Below, one piece after another: positions 11,356 through 22,900 of a DNA stretch of 64,000 nt. Origin of the DNA: Gonium pectorale (taxonomy: Eukaryota > Chlorophyta > Chlorophyceae > Chlamydomonadales > Volvocaceae); assembly GCA_001584585.1 (NCBI GenBank), contig LSYV01000006.1:2900270-2964269 (forward strand), in the 5' to 3' direction. The notes below the pieces were generated by a model, which saw only the letters and a list, made by a program, of their open reading frames with translations, did no database searches and was not told the DNA's origin. Positions within the stretch are counted from its first letter, which is position 1; each line of letters begins with the position of its first letter. The position numbers and the translations under genes were made by a program.

Positions 11356-13692
11356 CTACCCGCAGCAGCTGCCTCCCCCCGCGCCGTGCGTTCTCCGGCC
11401 CTCGCCCTCCCCGCCCTCGCCGCCCGCCGGCTGCTCTATGCGCAGCCTCTCCGGTTCGTTGCTGCGCAGCAGGCTGGGCGTGTCGACGATGTTGACCAGC
11501 ACGCCCCACACCAGCGCGTCGTACACGCCCGCGTCCGTACGCGCCGACGTCTCGCTGTACATGCAGCCGTGGCGCAGCGCAAAGGCGGCGCCCTCCTCCG
11601 GGCTCACCTGCCGCTCGCCCTCCTGGGGCGCGATTCCAGAGTAAGAGGGCGGTGTGGGGGGAGGGAACAGATCAGCAAACGGGGATCGGATTGTGACACG
11701 GGCGCTGAAAGGCAGGAGGGGGGGTGGGAGATGGAGACGGGGTAGGGGGCTTGGGCCGCGTGAGGGAAACCGCCTAACGCCATCCTCTCGCGGGATTCCA
11801 GTCGTCAGGGCGCACGCGCGCCGTCGTTGCTCGCGCCCAGACGCGGCTCCACACGGTTAGTACCGCAAGGCGTGCCAATGACACCCGCACCGTCTCGCCT
11901 GTGCCTTTCTCGTCAGGCCTAGTTCTCCTCCCATCATCCTACCCGCCAGCCCCGACCCGCGTCCCTTCTTCACTACCACCAGCCCCGCTGCGTGTCGCCC
12001 CAGCCCTCAGACCCTTGCATAAGCTTAAGCAGGCTGCTCTTAACCTCCGTGGCGCCCCTCGGCCCCTCCCCGACTCCCGTCCGGACCTCCCCCCTTCGGC
12101 CGCACCATGTCGATCTTGTTGCCCACGACCATCTTGACCGCCTCCGGAAAGGTGGAGAAGCGGTCCACCTCGGGCAGCCACAGCCGCTCGATGGCGTCAA
12201 GCGTCTCGCGACGAGTCACGTCGTACACTGCATCGCACGGCGTTCACGGTACGGCAGGGAGCGGGCGCAGGAGGGGTTGGGTGGTCAGGAGGTCGTAGCT
12301 GGCGGCGGGGTAAGACGGCCCCGCCCTAGCGCAGAACTGAGCCGAGAACCCGTGCAGCCCGCCCCGCTCTGCCCAGAAGCCGACGCCCAGCCGCAACCCT
12401 TCCATGGCCCACACCCGCCTTCCGGGCTGCTCCCTCGCCCCCCGGCACCCGTTGGCTCACCCAGCACGACCCCCTGAGCCCCTCGGTAGTAGTTGGACGT
12501 GACGGCCTGGAACTTTTCTGGGGAGGGGGGAGGGTTGACGGAATGGGGGCCGGCGAGGGGAGGCATGCTCGTGGGCATGGGCGCAGGGGAGCATAAGGGG
12601 GGCGAGCACAGGACGCATGAGCAAACGCAGGGCGGAAGTTCACGCGGGCAGTAGGGGCCGCGCAGCCACACCACGATCAGCCCTCGGGGTCGACCGGCGC
12701 GGCTGCCGCGGAAGGCACCCGCCAAATCGCCTAACGCGCGGTGCGGCTGTTGCGGAGCGCCGCATATACAGCGTTATACCCCAGCTGCCTTCCCGTCCCT
12801 CGGTGGCCGCCTGGCGGCCTGCGCAGTGCCGCAGCGCCGGGACGCCCCCGAAGACCGCTCCTTCAGTCACCAGCATCATGCTCAGGCGTGGCCCAACAAC
12901 AAAGATCCCCTGCCCGGATTCCGCTACGTGGAGACCGCAACGGTCCCCTCCTACTCTCCCAAGTTTCAAGCTTCCCTGTGATGCACTCCCCCCCTTTATG
13001 GTCTTCCTTTCTTGCCAGGCTCCCCACCTGCCCGCCTGCCCGCCGCCCCGCCGCTGTACATCGTCAGCCACCGTCAGCGCCTCAGCCTCAGCCTCAGCCG
13101 GGGACGACAGGGCCAGCGCACAGCCATACGTGGGGCCACGCACGGGGTGCCCATCCTCCAAGCGCCCGACCTAACGTGTCGCACGTGCGTCTCCTCCCGT
13201 GCTGCATCTGCCACTGCCTCCACCTCCGCGCGTCCCGGCCACCCACCCGTGCCCGCCGTGTCCCACAGCGTCACACCGATGCTCTTCTTGTCAAACATGT
13301 AGCGTTTGAAGTGGAAGTCGCACCCTGTTTGGCGCGGGTTGGCAGGGGTGACAAGGGGCAGCAGTGTACGGACGATGTGGTGGTGTTGCCGTCCGGCTGC
13401 CACCAAGCTGGCCACCGGCAGTGCACGCCTGCGCTGCACCACCCCAATCCTAGAAGCTACACCATCCTGGTTCAAGTCGGCCAGCTGTAAGGCCCGGGCA
13501 GGTCACGCGCTCGCCTGGTGCGCACCTACCTACGGTGGCCCGCGTGTCGGGGTTGAACGCGTCCGAGAATAGTCGCCGCACGAGGCACGTCTTGCCAACC
13601 CCTGCGCTGCCGACAAAGATGACTTTCACAAGGTGGTCGTCCATTTCGGGTGGGAGGGTCGGCAGGTCAGTGAAGGACGGGTCAACGGCCAT
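11356..13692 (-). CDS. Rab18/RabC-type small GTPase with Thr replacing the catalytic Gln
   Basis: Five exons: 13692-13530, 13324-13247, 12517-12461, 12227-12106, 11622-11356. All phases match, giving 228 residues. The P-loop GSAGVGKT is at residues 28-35, the switch I threonine is in ATVG, NKID is at 136-139, the G5 motif is ETSAR, and the C-terminus SCCG is suitable for geranylgeranylation. VYDVTRRETL, the acidic EVDRFST block and the ending VDTPSLL match plant RabC/Rab18, which act in membrane traffic and on lipid droplets. Switch II reads WDTAGTEKF instead of WDTAGQE: residue 80 is Thr where the GTP-hydrolysing Gln normally sits. The change straddles an intron, but Thr itself is encoded in exon 2 and does not depend on the splice choice. 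The start codon faces the mS38 gene across a short divergent promoter. Confidence 0.88.
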
Positions 13693-13854
13693 TTTGCCTC
13701 TTGGTCCTTAAAGTGTGAACGCTGCAGTGACGCATAGAGCGTGCAGCATGCTGACGCCAAGCAAAACCCAAGCCGTACGGTACATATCGGGAGCGCGCTC
13801 ACGCTGCATGTAGCTTAAAGACGTGGTTTAAGCGAATCCCTGCATGCTAGCGCA
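13693..13854. promoter_or_regulatory. Divergent promoter, RabC-like GTPase / mS38
   Basis: Only 162 bp separate the two start codons on opposite strands. Both 5' UTRs and core promoters must fit here or overlap the neighbour. No TATA-like box was obvious. Confidence 0.6.
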
Positions 13855-14373
13855 ATGGCTGCCTCGACCCTATGTGCGGGGTCCGGCCTGCTGCGCCGAT
13901 TAACGTTCTTCTCTTGCCATTCGCTATCGGCGCTCGTACCCTTACGCAACACGGACGCTTCTTCTGGGCGCTTCTTCTCGACTCGCAGCGACGAGCCAGA
14001 GCCATCCACGTCGGGCAGTTCCCAACCCACAGCCCGCCGGAGAGGGGACGGACCTCTCCCGTCGCTCCCGCAGCTCTCAGGGGCAGCCACGACCACAAGC
14101 ACCACATCAGTAGCAGGAATCGGCATCGGGCCGGCCCCCTTCCTCCTGCCGTTCGGCCTGCTCTACATGCCGCTGGGCTGGCCCCGACACCATCCGGGCC
14201 CTGCCGGTGACCTGCTGCCCTGGGGGATTGGCGCCGTGGTGGACGAGCCTCATGGCCCGGCTGGCAGGCCAGATACGCTGCAGTGCATCACCACCAAGAC
14301 GTGGCGCAAGCTAAAGGCCAAGAAGCACAAGATCAAGAAGCGGCGGAGACTGGCGCGGAAGACCAAGAGCTAA
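13855..14373 (+). CDS. Mitochondrial small-subunit ribosomal protein mS38 (Cox24/AURKAIP1 family)
   Basis: Single-exon gene of 172 residues. The N-terminus is basic and Ser/Leu-rich (MAASTLCAGSGLLRRLTFF), a plausible mitochondrial presequence. The middle is low-complexity. The C-terminus, TKTWRKLKAKKHKIKKRRRL, is the diagnostic highly basic mS38 tail, which in yeast and human proteins contacts rRNA of the mitoribosomal small subunit. Length and the position of the motif at the extreme C-terminus fit the family. The gene ends with TAA at 14371. It is head to head with the Rab gene. Confidence 0.82.
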   Translation: MAASTLCAGSGLLRRLTFFSCHSLSALVPLRNTDASSGRFFSTRSDEPEPSTSGSSQPTARRRGDGPLPSLPQLSGAATTTSTTSVAGIGIGPAPFLLPFGLLYMPLGWPRHHPGPAGDLLPWGIGAVVDEPHGPAGRPDTLQCITTKTWRKLKAKKHKIKKRRRLARKTKS

Positions 14374-15676
14374 CCGGGAAGGCCGTGACTAGCGCCTTTC
14401 TTCTTTTTTACTAGCGCCATGGGAACCTGGTAGTGGCATGTACCTGGAAGCCTGAGGCGGAGAGTAAGTCAGTTGCGGTCAGATCAGGTGCTGTGAGGCG
14501 GCTGCAGCTGGATCTATGGCATGGGCGGAATGCGCGCGCGTCGGTGGGGAGGGGCCCTCCCCCGCCCACGAAGCGGCCTGGGGCCGACGGGCAAGCAAGG
14601 GCGGCGTGGGGAGTAGCGGCTGCGGCCGTGCATTGAATGGTTTGTGTGGTCCATATCTCCTAAAGGTGCAGCCGAAGACGTAGAAGATCTTTCCGTGTTC
14701 CGTTTCATTTTGCTGCACGCGAGTGCAAGAGAGCAGCGAGATCAGGGTGGGGTTGCCTCGCGTTGTCAACGCGAATGGCCGCCAGCAGGTGACGAGGGGA
14801 TTGCGACATGAGACGGCGGTAAAGGGTCGCAGTGGCCTGCGTCCCGTTGGCAAATGTCGTACTGCGGGCGGCGCCCCCGCCCCTTCACCGGACTTCATGC
14901 ACTGGACGTCGCACAACATATCATGTCGTGCGCTACTAAGCGGGCGGCATCGTCACAGTGGTGCATGATGAAATCAGGCGGGCCAGTGGACGCGTGGGGG
15001 CTTGCTGAATGTTGGATTAACGGAACAGGTGGTGTTGGGGCCAATCGGGCTTTAGGAATGCATGCTGCTCAGTGCCACCAATAAAATTGATGCTGGCTTA
15101 GTTTAAGACGAGGCATGCTGCGTAACCTGACGGCGGACCGACCCGGGGACCCGTCTGGGCGAAACCGTGTTGTTGTCACGTGCCACGCCGTGGATGGCCT
15201 ATGCGCCCACGCTTGCGCAAAATTATAAATCGCGAACATCATTCCTTTGCACGCCCGACTTTGCTTAAGGCCGACACGATGACAGCGACATGCCGGCCTC
15301 CGACACTGCCCTCGAGCCGCTCTGAGTGCGCTAATCCAGGTTGACATGAATAATCCAAGGAGCCACAGGCGCGCAGCTGCTGCCATGCAGTGCGGGCGTG
15401 ACCCCGAAGACTGTTGCTCGGGGAGAGTGCCGGCCCCCGGTCCAGGCCCAGCATCTCCAGCCGCGATACGCCCTTCAAGCAATCCCATACCTAACTGCAG
15501 CGTGCCTCGAGGCTGCGTCACGCGAGGCACTGTACGGCACAGTCCTTGAAGACGCAAGAAGCTCATGATTCGCCTCCTTTCGCCCGGTCGCACACGGGTT
15601 GCTTGACTGCACAAGTCATCGCGCCCAAAGACCAAACAGGGCACTCACGCTTATAAGAGAAACAAACTTTACCACC
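14374..15676. other. Intergenic, 3' of mS38 and 5' of RETICULATA-like gene
   Basis: About 1.3 kb with no supported exon. A 146-codon minus-strand open frame (14919-14479) has no domain or splice partners. I see no repeat or RNA gene here. Confidence 0.5.
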
Positions 15677-18506
15677 ATGCTGGCCTCGCGCTGCCTTCCC
15701 GGGGCTCAGGCCCGTCAGATCCGACCCAACCGATTGGCAATTGCTCGCCGCCAGCCAGCGAAGCTGCTTGTGCCGGGCGTCGTCCGCAGCCCAACAACGG
15801 TCCTCTGCGCGAGCGGCGTGGCGCACCCCGGCGAGGTGAGGGCCCGCGCTGATCCTTATGTTTATCAACGTCTTGCAGAAGGCTGTTGGAGATGCTGGCC
15901 GCGAAGATATCGCTTGTGGCCAGGGGTGCGGCTTGCCAGACGGGACCCACCTCGCACCGCTTTCTCCGCCCTTGGTCGCTCTTATTCGCTTTTCCGCTTT
16001 CACAAAATTGGCCCTGCAGTCTGCCCAAGCCTTGTTTGCCGGCCCTGACGCGACCCATATTGTTACGCCGCAGGAGGCCAGCAAGGGACGCTGCAGCGGG
16101 CAGTTCGACCCGCTCATGTCAATTCCGAACGTTGTGGCTGCTAAGGGTGGTGGTGGTGGCCAGAATTTCGGCTCGGGCGGCAGCCTCGGTGCGGTCATGG
16201 AGCGGAGCAGGATGGAATTTGTCATGCCAACGCCCCCCGCCGTGTCCCCCAAGCTGGACGACGGTGGCAGCGGCGGTGACATCGGTAAGGGCATCCACAA
16301 CGGCGGCGGCGGTGGCGATGGCGACGGGGGTGACGACGACGACTACTTCAACGAGGAGGGCGATGGCGACGGCGAGGGTGACGGTGAGGGCGGCAACGCC
16401 TTCTTCCGAACCCTGATCCCAGAGTCTTACGACAAGCTGTCGATCGGCGCTGTCTTTGCGGAGTGGATGCGGACTGTGGCGGAGCTGCCCCTCATCCTCA
16501 GGCGGGCCGTGGAGATGGGCCTGTTCAGCTCGGCGCAACTCGTCCGCTTCTTCTCCATGGACGTGCGGCCCAACCTTACCCGCAGCGTCTCTCGCTCGCT
16601 GCCGCCTGCGGTAAGCAGTCCGAGGGCCCGCGAGGGGCGTGGGCTTTCCTGGGTTTGGGGAAGGTGTGAAGGCGACGGATGGCGGAAGGTGAAGGGCTTT
16701 ACAACGTGATTTTACGGGGATTGTAGGCTGGACCAACGGGACGGCAATGTGTTGGGAGCTTCGCTAGCGGCCGCTGGTTTCCTCTTGTTTGTATGGGAAG
16801 TTTGAGGTTGGGGCGAGGCCCAACGGCCAAGAGTGTGTAGCGTTCTCCGGTCTGTGCATCCCCCCTGCGCACTCCTCATCCTTGATTCAAGTATCAAGCG
16901 CTTGACTCGTGCTTGGCTCGGATAAGGTAAATGCCGTTTGCTATCACTTGCGCAAACTCGCCCTCCTCGCAACTGCCCCCCTGCCTGATCCGCAGTGGGC
17001 CCGTGACTTTGTGGGCCGCTTGATGGCCGACCCGGCGTTTGTTCAAAAGATGGTGATCGAGTCGACCATCGCGGCCGTTTCGTCGCTGTACTACGAGTAC
17101 CGTGCGCGTGGCGAGCGCTTCAAGGACGAGCTCGACCTGGCGCTCATCAACACGTTCGGCATGGCTGCCGCCACCGCGGCGACCGTGTGGATGGTGGCTC
17201 CGACGCGCTCATACGGCACCGTGCACAAGTTCCCCTGGCAGCAGGTATGAGAGGGGAGGAAGGCCAGGGCGGGCCATTGCTTCTGAGGCGGCGTTCATGG
17301 ATTGGATGAGTTGTGTTCTGGTGCGTTGCATGGGGATGAACCTGTAGGTAGAAGAGACGCAAAGATACTTCGTGAGCTCATCGTTCACCTATCCTATGCG
17401 TGGCCGCTTTTGCACGTGCCTCCCGTATCCCTTCGGAGTTGCTGAGCGGGTATCGGCGTATCGCAAAGGTCGCCCTGGCCTGTGGTCTCCCGTCCCGGGT
17501 CAGTAACTCCCCAACTCCCTGCCTCGCGTCAACCTGTGTGCTTCGCTCGCCGCAGATGCTGGACAGCCTACCCAACTGCGTGTTCGACGCCAACGGCCCG
17601 CTGCGCACCTACACGGCCCAGTCGCGTGTCGCCGCCTTCTTCTCCAAGGCCGCCGAGCTGTCTGCCGTGGGCCTCCTCACCGGAGCCGGCACGTCGCTGC
17701 TCTCCAGCGCTGCCGTGGCGCTTCGCCAGAAGTACGTGGACCCGAGCTTCGAGCCCAGCGTCCCGGTACCCGACGTGGCCCGCTCTTCGGCCGGCCTAGC
17801 GGCGTTCTTCGCCCTGTCGGCCAACACGCGGTATCAGCTGATTGGCGGCATGGACCGCTACATGCTGGGGCACAGCAACTTCCTGTGGACCTACCTGGCT
17901 GCCAGCGGCGCCGCGCGCGTGGTGAGCAACCAGATCGGCGAGACGCACCGGGCGCTCTGCCAGGGCCTGCCGGAGCCGGGCTCCCTGCCGCGGCGGCGCG
18001 TGGTAAAGAAGAAGGTGGTCGTGCGGCGAAAGGTGCTCAAACCCGTGGAGCCGGCGGTCGAGCCGGGCGCGGCGGCTGTCGCCGCCGCTGTGGTGCTGAC
18101 GCCGCCAGAGGAGACGGCTGTGGCGCTGCAGGCGCCGGCGGTCGTGGTTGCGGCGGGCGAGGAGGCGTCCACGTCGGGGCAGGTGGCAACGGCTCCTATG
18201 GCGGTGTCGGCGGCGGCGCAGCAGGGCGAGGAGCTGGTTCTTGACCAGGTGCTTGCGATTGGCGGGGAGCTGGGGCCATCTGGCTCCGACGCCCACCAGG
18301 TGCGGCTAGCGACCCACGGGTCAGAGCTGGCGGCCTCGGGCTCGTCACAACCTGCACTGGACCCAGCGGCTGAGCTCACGGCGCTAGTAGCTTCGCAAGC
18401 AGGTGGGCAGCTAGACGTGCCGCACTACAGCGGCGCGGAGGGCGGCGCGCTTGCTGGCGTCGTCGCGGCCTCCTCGGCTCACCTCATGGCCGGCGCGACG
18501 CGCTGA
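15677..18506 (+). CDS. RETICULATA-family (DUF3411) chloroplast membrane protein
   Basis: Four exons: 15677-15835, 16074-16610, 16996-17244, 17556-18506. All junctions are phase 0, giving 631 residues. The N-terminus (MLASRCLPGAQARQIRPNRL) is a chloroplast transit peptide. A Gly/Asp/Glu-rich acidic stretch (about residues 130-165) precedes the conserved region. The core reads LPPAWARDFVGRLMADPAFV, then the KMVIESTIAAVSS and YRARGERFKDELDLALINTF blocks, then LPNCVFD, SLLSSAAVALR and NTRYQLIGGMDRYMLG. This order matches plant RETICULATA and RETICULATA-RELATED proteins, which are chloroplast-envelope proteins affecting leaf mesophyll and metabolite supply. The C-terminal 150 residues are Ala/Val-rich and look disordered, an extension not usual in plants. 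Biochemical function is unknown in the family. Confidence 0.85.
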
Positions 18507-19290
18507 GTGTTCAGCGACCCGCCTGGCGGTGCGGTAATTGTGGAGGGCTGAAGCTAGGGCGCGCAACGAGCGTGGGCAGAGGTCGAGTCGAGTGACAGTG
18601 CAGGTTGGCGACTGCGGTTGGCAAAGACTGCGGGTGCCTCGCGTGAGGGCAGCATCAGGATACCCTGTGTGCGGTGTGGTGAAGTAGAGAGTCGCGGGCG
18701 TGTGCGCGTTGCACGTGGTTCAGATGTTTCCCTGCTTTTGAGCGGTACGGTGCGACGCAACGTGAGCGTTCCGGGCAGAAAAGCGGAAACTCACAACTTG
18801 TTTTGAGTTCATCCTGTTATCTATTCGTTGTAGTATAGGGTTTCCATGGAATGTCCAACATTTCCAATCGAGAGGACGGCAGTTCCTCGGTGCGGCATCC
18901 GCTTGCGCTGAGGGCAGTGCCAACCGCTGCGGAGGGCGCTGCCCACCATGGACGCACTCTTGCCGTGTTCCTTATGGCTCGGCGCCTGCGCGCGGTCGAC
19001 GCCTTGCCAGATGCGATGACTATGCTGATTTTGTGTCGGTGTACGATGCGTATCACCAAGTACACGGCTGCCTGCCTTGCCGTAACGGTGTCGGTTGCAG
19101 TTTACCTCGCGTAGGGCGTTGTAGGCCGTGCCGCTGCAGTGGGTTGCCCCCAGCTGGCGCGCACGTGCCTCCGTCTCGCCCGAGCGGCGCATCGCGGCCG
19201 CTGTCCAACTGCCCCAATAGTTAAGACGTTCAGTTCTGTTTGTCGGTTGTTTGCGTTCTGGTCATGTCAGCTTTGTCAGGCGTTCCATGC

Positions 19291-19295
19291 TTACA
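19291..19295 (-). terminator. Candidate poly(A) signal of the FHA-RING gene
   Basis: TGTAA on the minus strand, about 680 bp downstream of the TGA at 19971-19973. Confidence 0.4.
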
Positions 19296-19372
19296 ATTAC
19301 CGCAAAGGTACGCACAGGACAGGTCGTACGCATTGCACACGAGTGCTGTGAACGACGCCAGGGACTGGTCCA

Positions 19373-19377
19373 TGTAA
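19373..19377 (+). terminator. Candidate poly(A) signal of the RETICULATA-like gene
   Basis: First TGTAA that I find on the plus strand downstream of the stop at 18506. It implies a 3' UTR of about 870 bp that would overlap the converging transcript. Confidence 0.35.
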
Positions 19378-19970
19378 CAGTTGCGCTTGTTGCATTTGCG
19401 CTTGTGCATTTGCGTCCTCGGCGCTTCTGCCCACTTAGGTGGGTCCTGGTGTATCTTCGGCACTCAAGAAGCCTGCGCTGCAAAGCCTTTGCAAAAGCGT
19501 CCCACAGAGCTCAGCAAGTCATAGCGGCGCCCCTTCTAAAATATGGGTTAGAAAAGGCTGTGCCAAAGTGAAGCTAGACGAGGCGGCGATGGTGAAGAAG
19601 ACTGTCCATGAAAACGATTTGAGATACTTTGGCCCGCCTGCCCGGCACTAAGCACTAAACACTGCATGCAATGATGGGACTTCACCATCCTCATGACTCA
19701 TATGCCATTGACTTCGCTCATGCGCAACTTGAAAGCACCATGCCGTACCAACATGACTGCAGACGCACCCACACAAACGTCCCCAGTTCGCACCGCCTGC
19801 ACGATCTTCGATACCTTTGTTCGCTATGGGGGGTTGGTGCGATGCCCATGCACCCTCCTTATCGAGTTACCTCACATACCACATCACATACCACAGAACG
19901 CCCTCTTATGGGACCCGAGGAGTCAATCAAGTACCCCAACTCTTGCTGTCCTGTGCTGTCTGCTAGCCGA

Positions 19971-22900
19971 TCAGCCCATCAGGGACGCTACAGCTGCCGA
20001 TGCAAACGCCGCTCCAAGAGCAAAGCCAGCGGCCGCGGCGCCTGCGACGGCTCTCCATGCCGGCCAAGCAGCTGCCGGCCGTATTGAGCCGTCGGCTTCT
20101 GGCTTGGCTCCGCCCTTCGCGCGCCCCCGCCCCTGGCATCCCAGCAGCCCCGCCAGGTGCGCCTCCAGCAGCCGTGCGTCATGCAGCTGCCACTCGTCAA
20201 GCTCCTCCTCGCACTGGGCAGGACGGCGCCGCCGGCTGCATCGCGCCGCATCCCTGCATTTGGTGCAATGACCGACGTTAGAGCGCTGCGGTTATAGAGA
20301 GGCAAGAGCAAAAGCAGGATTACAGCGACCTGCTGGGGGAAGAGGCCAGCACCGGGCTGACAACCTCGCGGCTGTCCATTTAGTTGCATTAACTTGCGCA
20401 CCTGGCGGCCGCCGCCTCAGCCTCCAGCTGGCAGATCCTTCGGCGCAGGGCCGGCAGTGCACCGGCCTGCCGCAGCTCACGCGTAAGGCAGCCCCGCAGC
20501 ACAGCCGGTAACTGTTAGGGCGTTGGGCGTAGGGGCAAATGACGGGGATGGTATCAAGGCTGACAGGAAGTGGAATATGGGAGTTACAGAGTGACTGCCG
20601 GGCCCCCAGAGTCAGCTCCCACTCTCACCGGGGGTGCCACCAAGGAAGCTAGTGCTTCAACGGCGGCTGAGAACGTCCCAGCGCCGCCGATGCGGCCGCC
20701 GACTGCACTACGCAGGGCCGCCAGCACCGCCTTCACGGCTCCCCCCTCGACCATCTTGTACCGGATGGTGCTGTGCGTCGGGTCATTCCCTGCATGCACA
20801 GCAGCCAGGAGGTCGCGACGCAGACAGGGCAATCGCCAAACCGCAAAAATCAAACCTGACCGATGAGAATAGCAGCCTGCCTATGGCCCTACCCCCACTC
20901 GTTGCGCGCTTCCTATCGGATGCGATCCCGCAGCTCCCAGCATTGGTTTGTAGCACTACAGTGACCCCGCCCTCCTCCCCTCTCGCTTGGGACTCACCAT
21001 ACACGAGCTCTGACAGCAGCTGCATGCCAGCCTCCTGAACTGCGTCGCTGTACGGCATGTCGCGCAGCGTTGTCACTACGTCGCCCAGCGCCTCGCAGGT
21101 CACATGTGCCTGAGAGGCGTCGATTCGGGAAAGGGCCGGATCAGGGTGCTGAGGACAAAGGGCTGTTTGGCCAAGCATGGAGCAACAACCACATCTGAGG
21201 CGAGGCGGAGTCAGCGTTGGCTGTTATGCCGCGTGGCCTACAGCTCCAGCTTTCACAACCCCTCTCGTGCCATGGCGCACCTGCGTCATGGTGTTGCCGC
21301 TCACAAGCAGCCTTAGCGCCGCTAACGCAGACGCGGCCAGCAGTTCAGCGCAGTCCTGCCACTTGTTCCGCCCTGTCTCCTCCTCCGCCGCCTCCTGGCC
21401 GTCGGCGCCTTCCCTCGCGGCGGCCGCCAGCGCCGCAGCCCGGCGCAGCAGGCCGCCCAGCACCTCCGCGCCGCCCAGCCGCGCCAGTGACCACTGGTTG
21501 GACTGCTGCACGCAGCAGCCGCCGCGGCCCTCCTCGTCGTCCGGCACGTCGGGCGCCAGCAGCTCGCACAGCAGCACACACACAGCTCGCTGCACCGTCA
21601 CACCGTGGGCCACAGCTGCAGCCGACTCGGCAGAGATGCCAGCATCGTTAGGAGTGAACGCAGCCCTCTCGGGCAAGCTCCGCGTGGCCGCTCCGTCGGC
21701 GGAATGCATTTGTTGCAGAGTCAGCTGCAGCTGCTTCCTCTCCACGACCAGCTGCCGGCGCATCTGCTGCTCAGCCGCCAGAAGGCAGGCCTGGAGCCCG
21801 CCCAGCGCGCTGAGCGCCTCGCGCACCTGCAAGCAGCGGAACGATGGTGCGGCAGCGAGGCGGCATTGACTAGCTGAAGCCCTGGGAACACGAACATCAT
21901 AAAGCTGCTGGTGGGGTCCTCCATGAATATGCAGTCTGGTACTTCCCACCACTGCTTGAGGCTTTCCCGCCCACCCCATAGATGCCACCGTTTCCTCGTC
22001 ACCTCGGGGTGCATGGTCGACAGCCGCGTCAATGCCCCCAGCAAGTCCAAGCAGCGGGTTGTCACCGCCGCCGCCGCCGCTGCATCCTTCACGGCCGCAG
22101 GGATCAAAGCCAGCGCTGGACCCGCTGCCGCTGTCGCCGGTCCGCCCCGGCCGTGCTGGTACTGTTCGGCGCGTTGCTGCAAAACTTCGCCACCGGCGTT
22201 AGCAGCGCTGCTAGCGGCACGTGGCTGGTCTTGGGGCTCGGTTGCTTCTGACGAATGCTCATGAGAGGCAGCCGTCCCGGGTGGCGCCGTGCCTGAGGTT
22301 CCGAGTGTCTCGGAGTCGGCCTCAGGCCACGCCTCCAGCAGCTCGCGGAGCCGCTGGAGGAGCTCCTCGGCCTGGTGGGGGCGTTGGATTCGGGAGGTGC
22401 TGTTGGCATTGGGTTGGAGTGTAGGAGGTTGTGATACAAGCAAGCGTGAAGACTTCGCTCACTTGGCGATTTGAAGCGAATATGACAAGCAAGCCCTTTG
22501 TCCAACGAAGCCCGCAACAAGAGAACCCCTGCAGCGCACCGTACCTGCCGAACGTGAAGCCTTGCCGCTGGTACTGGCATCGCCTCGTCGGGAAACAAGA
22601 ACACGGCCTCCTCGCCAGCGGAGGCAGAGACGTCCTCCCGGCCTTGACCGGTGGTATCACCCGAGCCTGCAACGCCGGCGGCAGCGATAACCCTCGGCCG
22701 GCGACGGGCAACGCAAACGGAACTGACGCTGGAGCTGGGGGTTGACCGCGCCAGGCTGCCGACAGGGCTGCTTCGCGCCAGATGTTCCGCCATCGTGAAT
22801 GGTTGCTGCACCAGCAGCGGCGGCGACGACGGTGCGGGCACATAGCTATCAGTCGCTGCATCCGCCACAGCCCCGTCAGTCGCATGGCTTTCTAGCACCG

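Larger units (their letters stand above)
18507..19970. other. Convergent 3' UTR region, RETICULATA-like / FHA-RING gene
   Basis: Two genes converge here. A TGTAA lies on each strand (19373 plus, 19291 minus), so their 3' ends may overlap by about 80 bp. No supported exon or RNA gene. Confidence 0.5.

Noticed and set aside
14479..14919. 146-codon minus-strand frame after mS38
   Set aside because: No domain, no leader, no neighbouring exons; lies in the likely 3' UTR of mS38.
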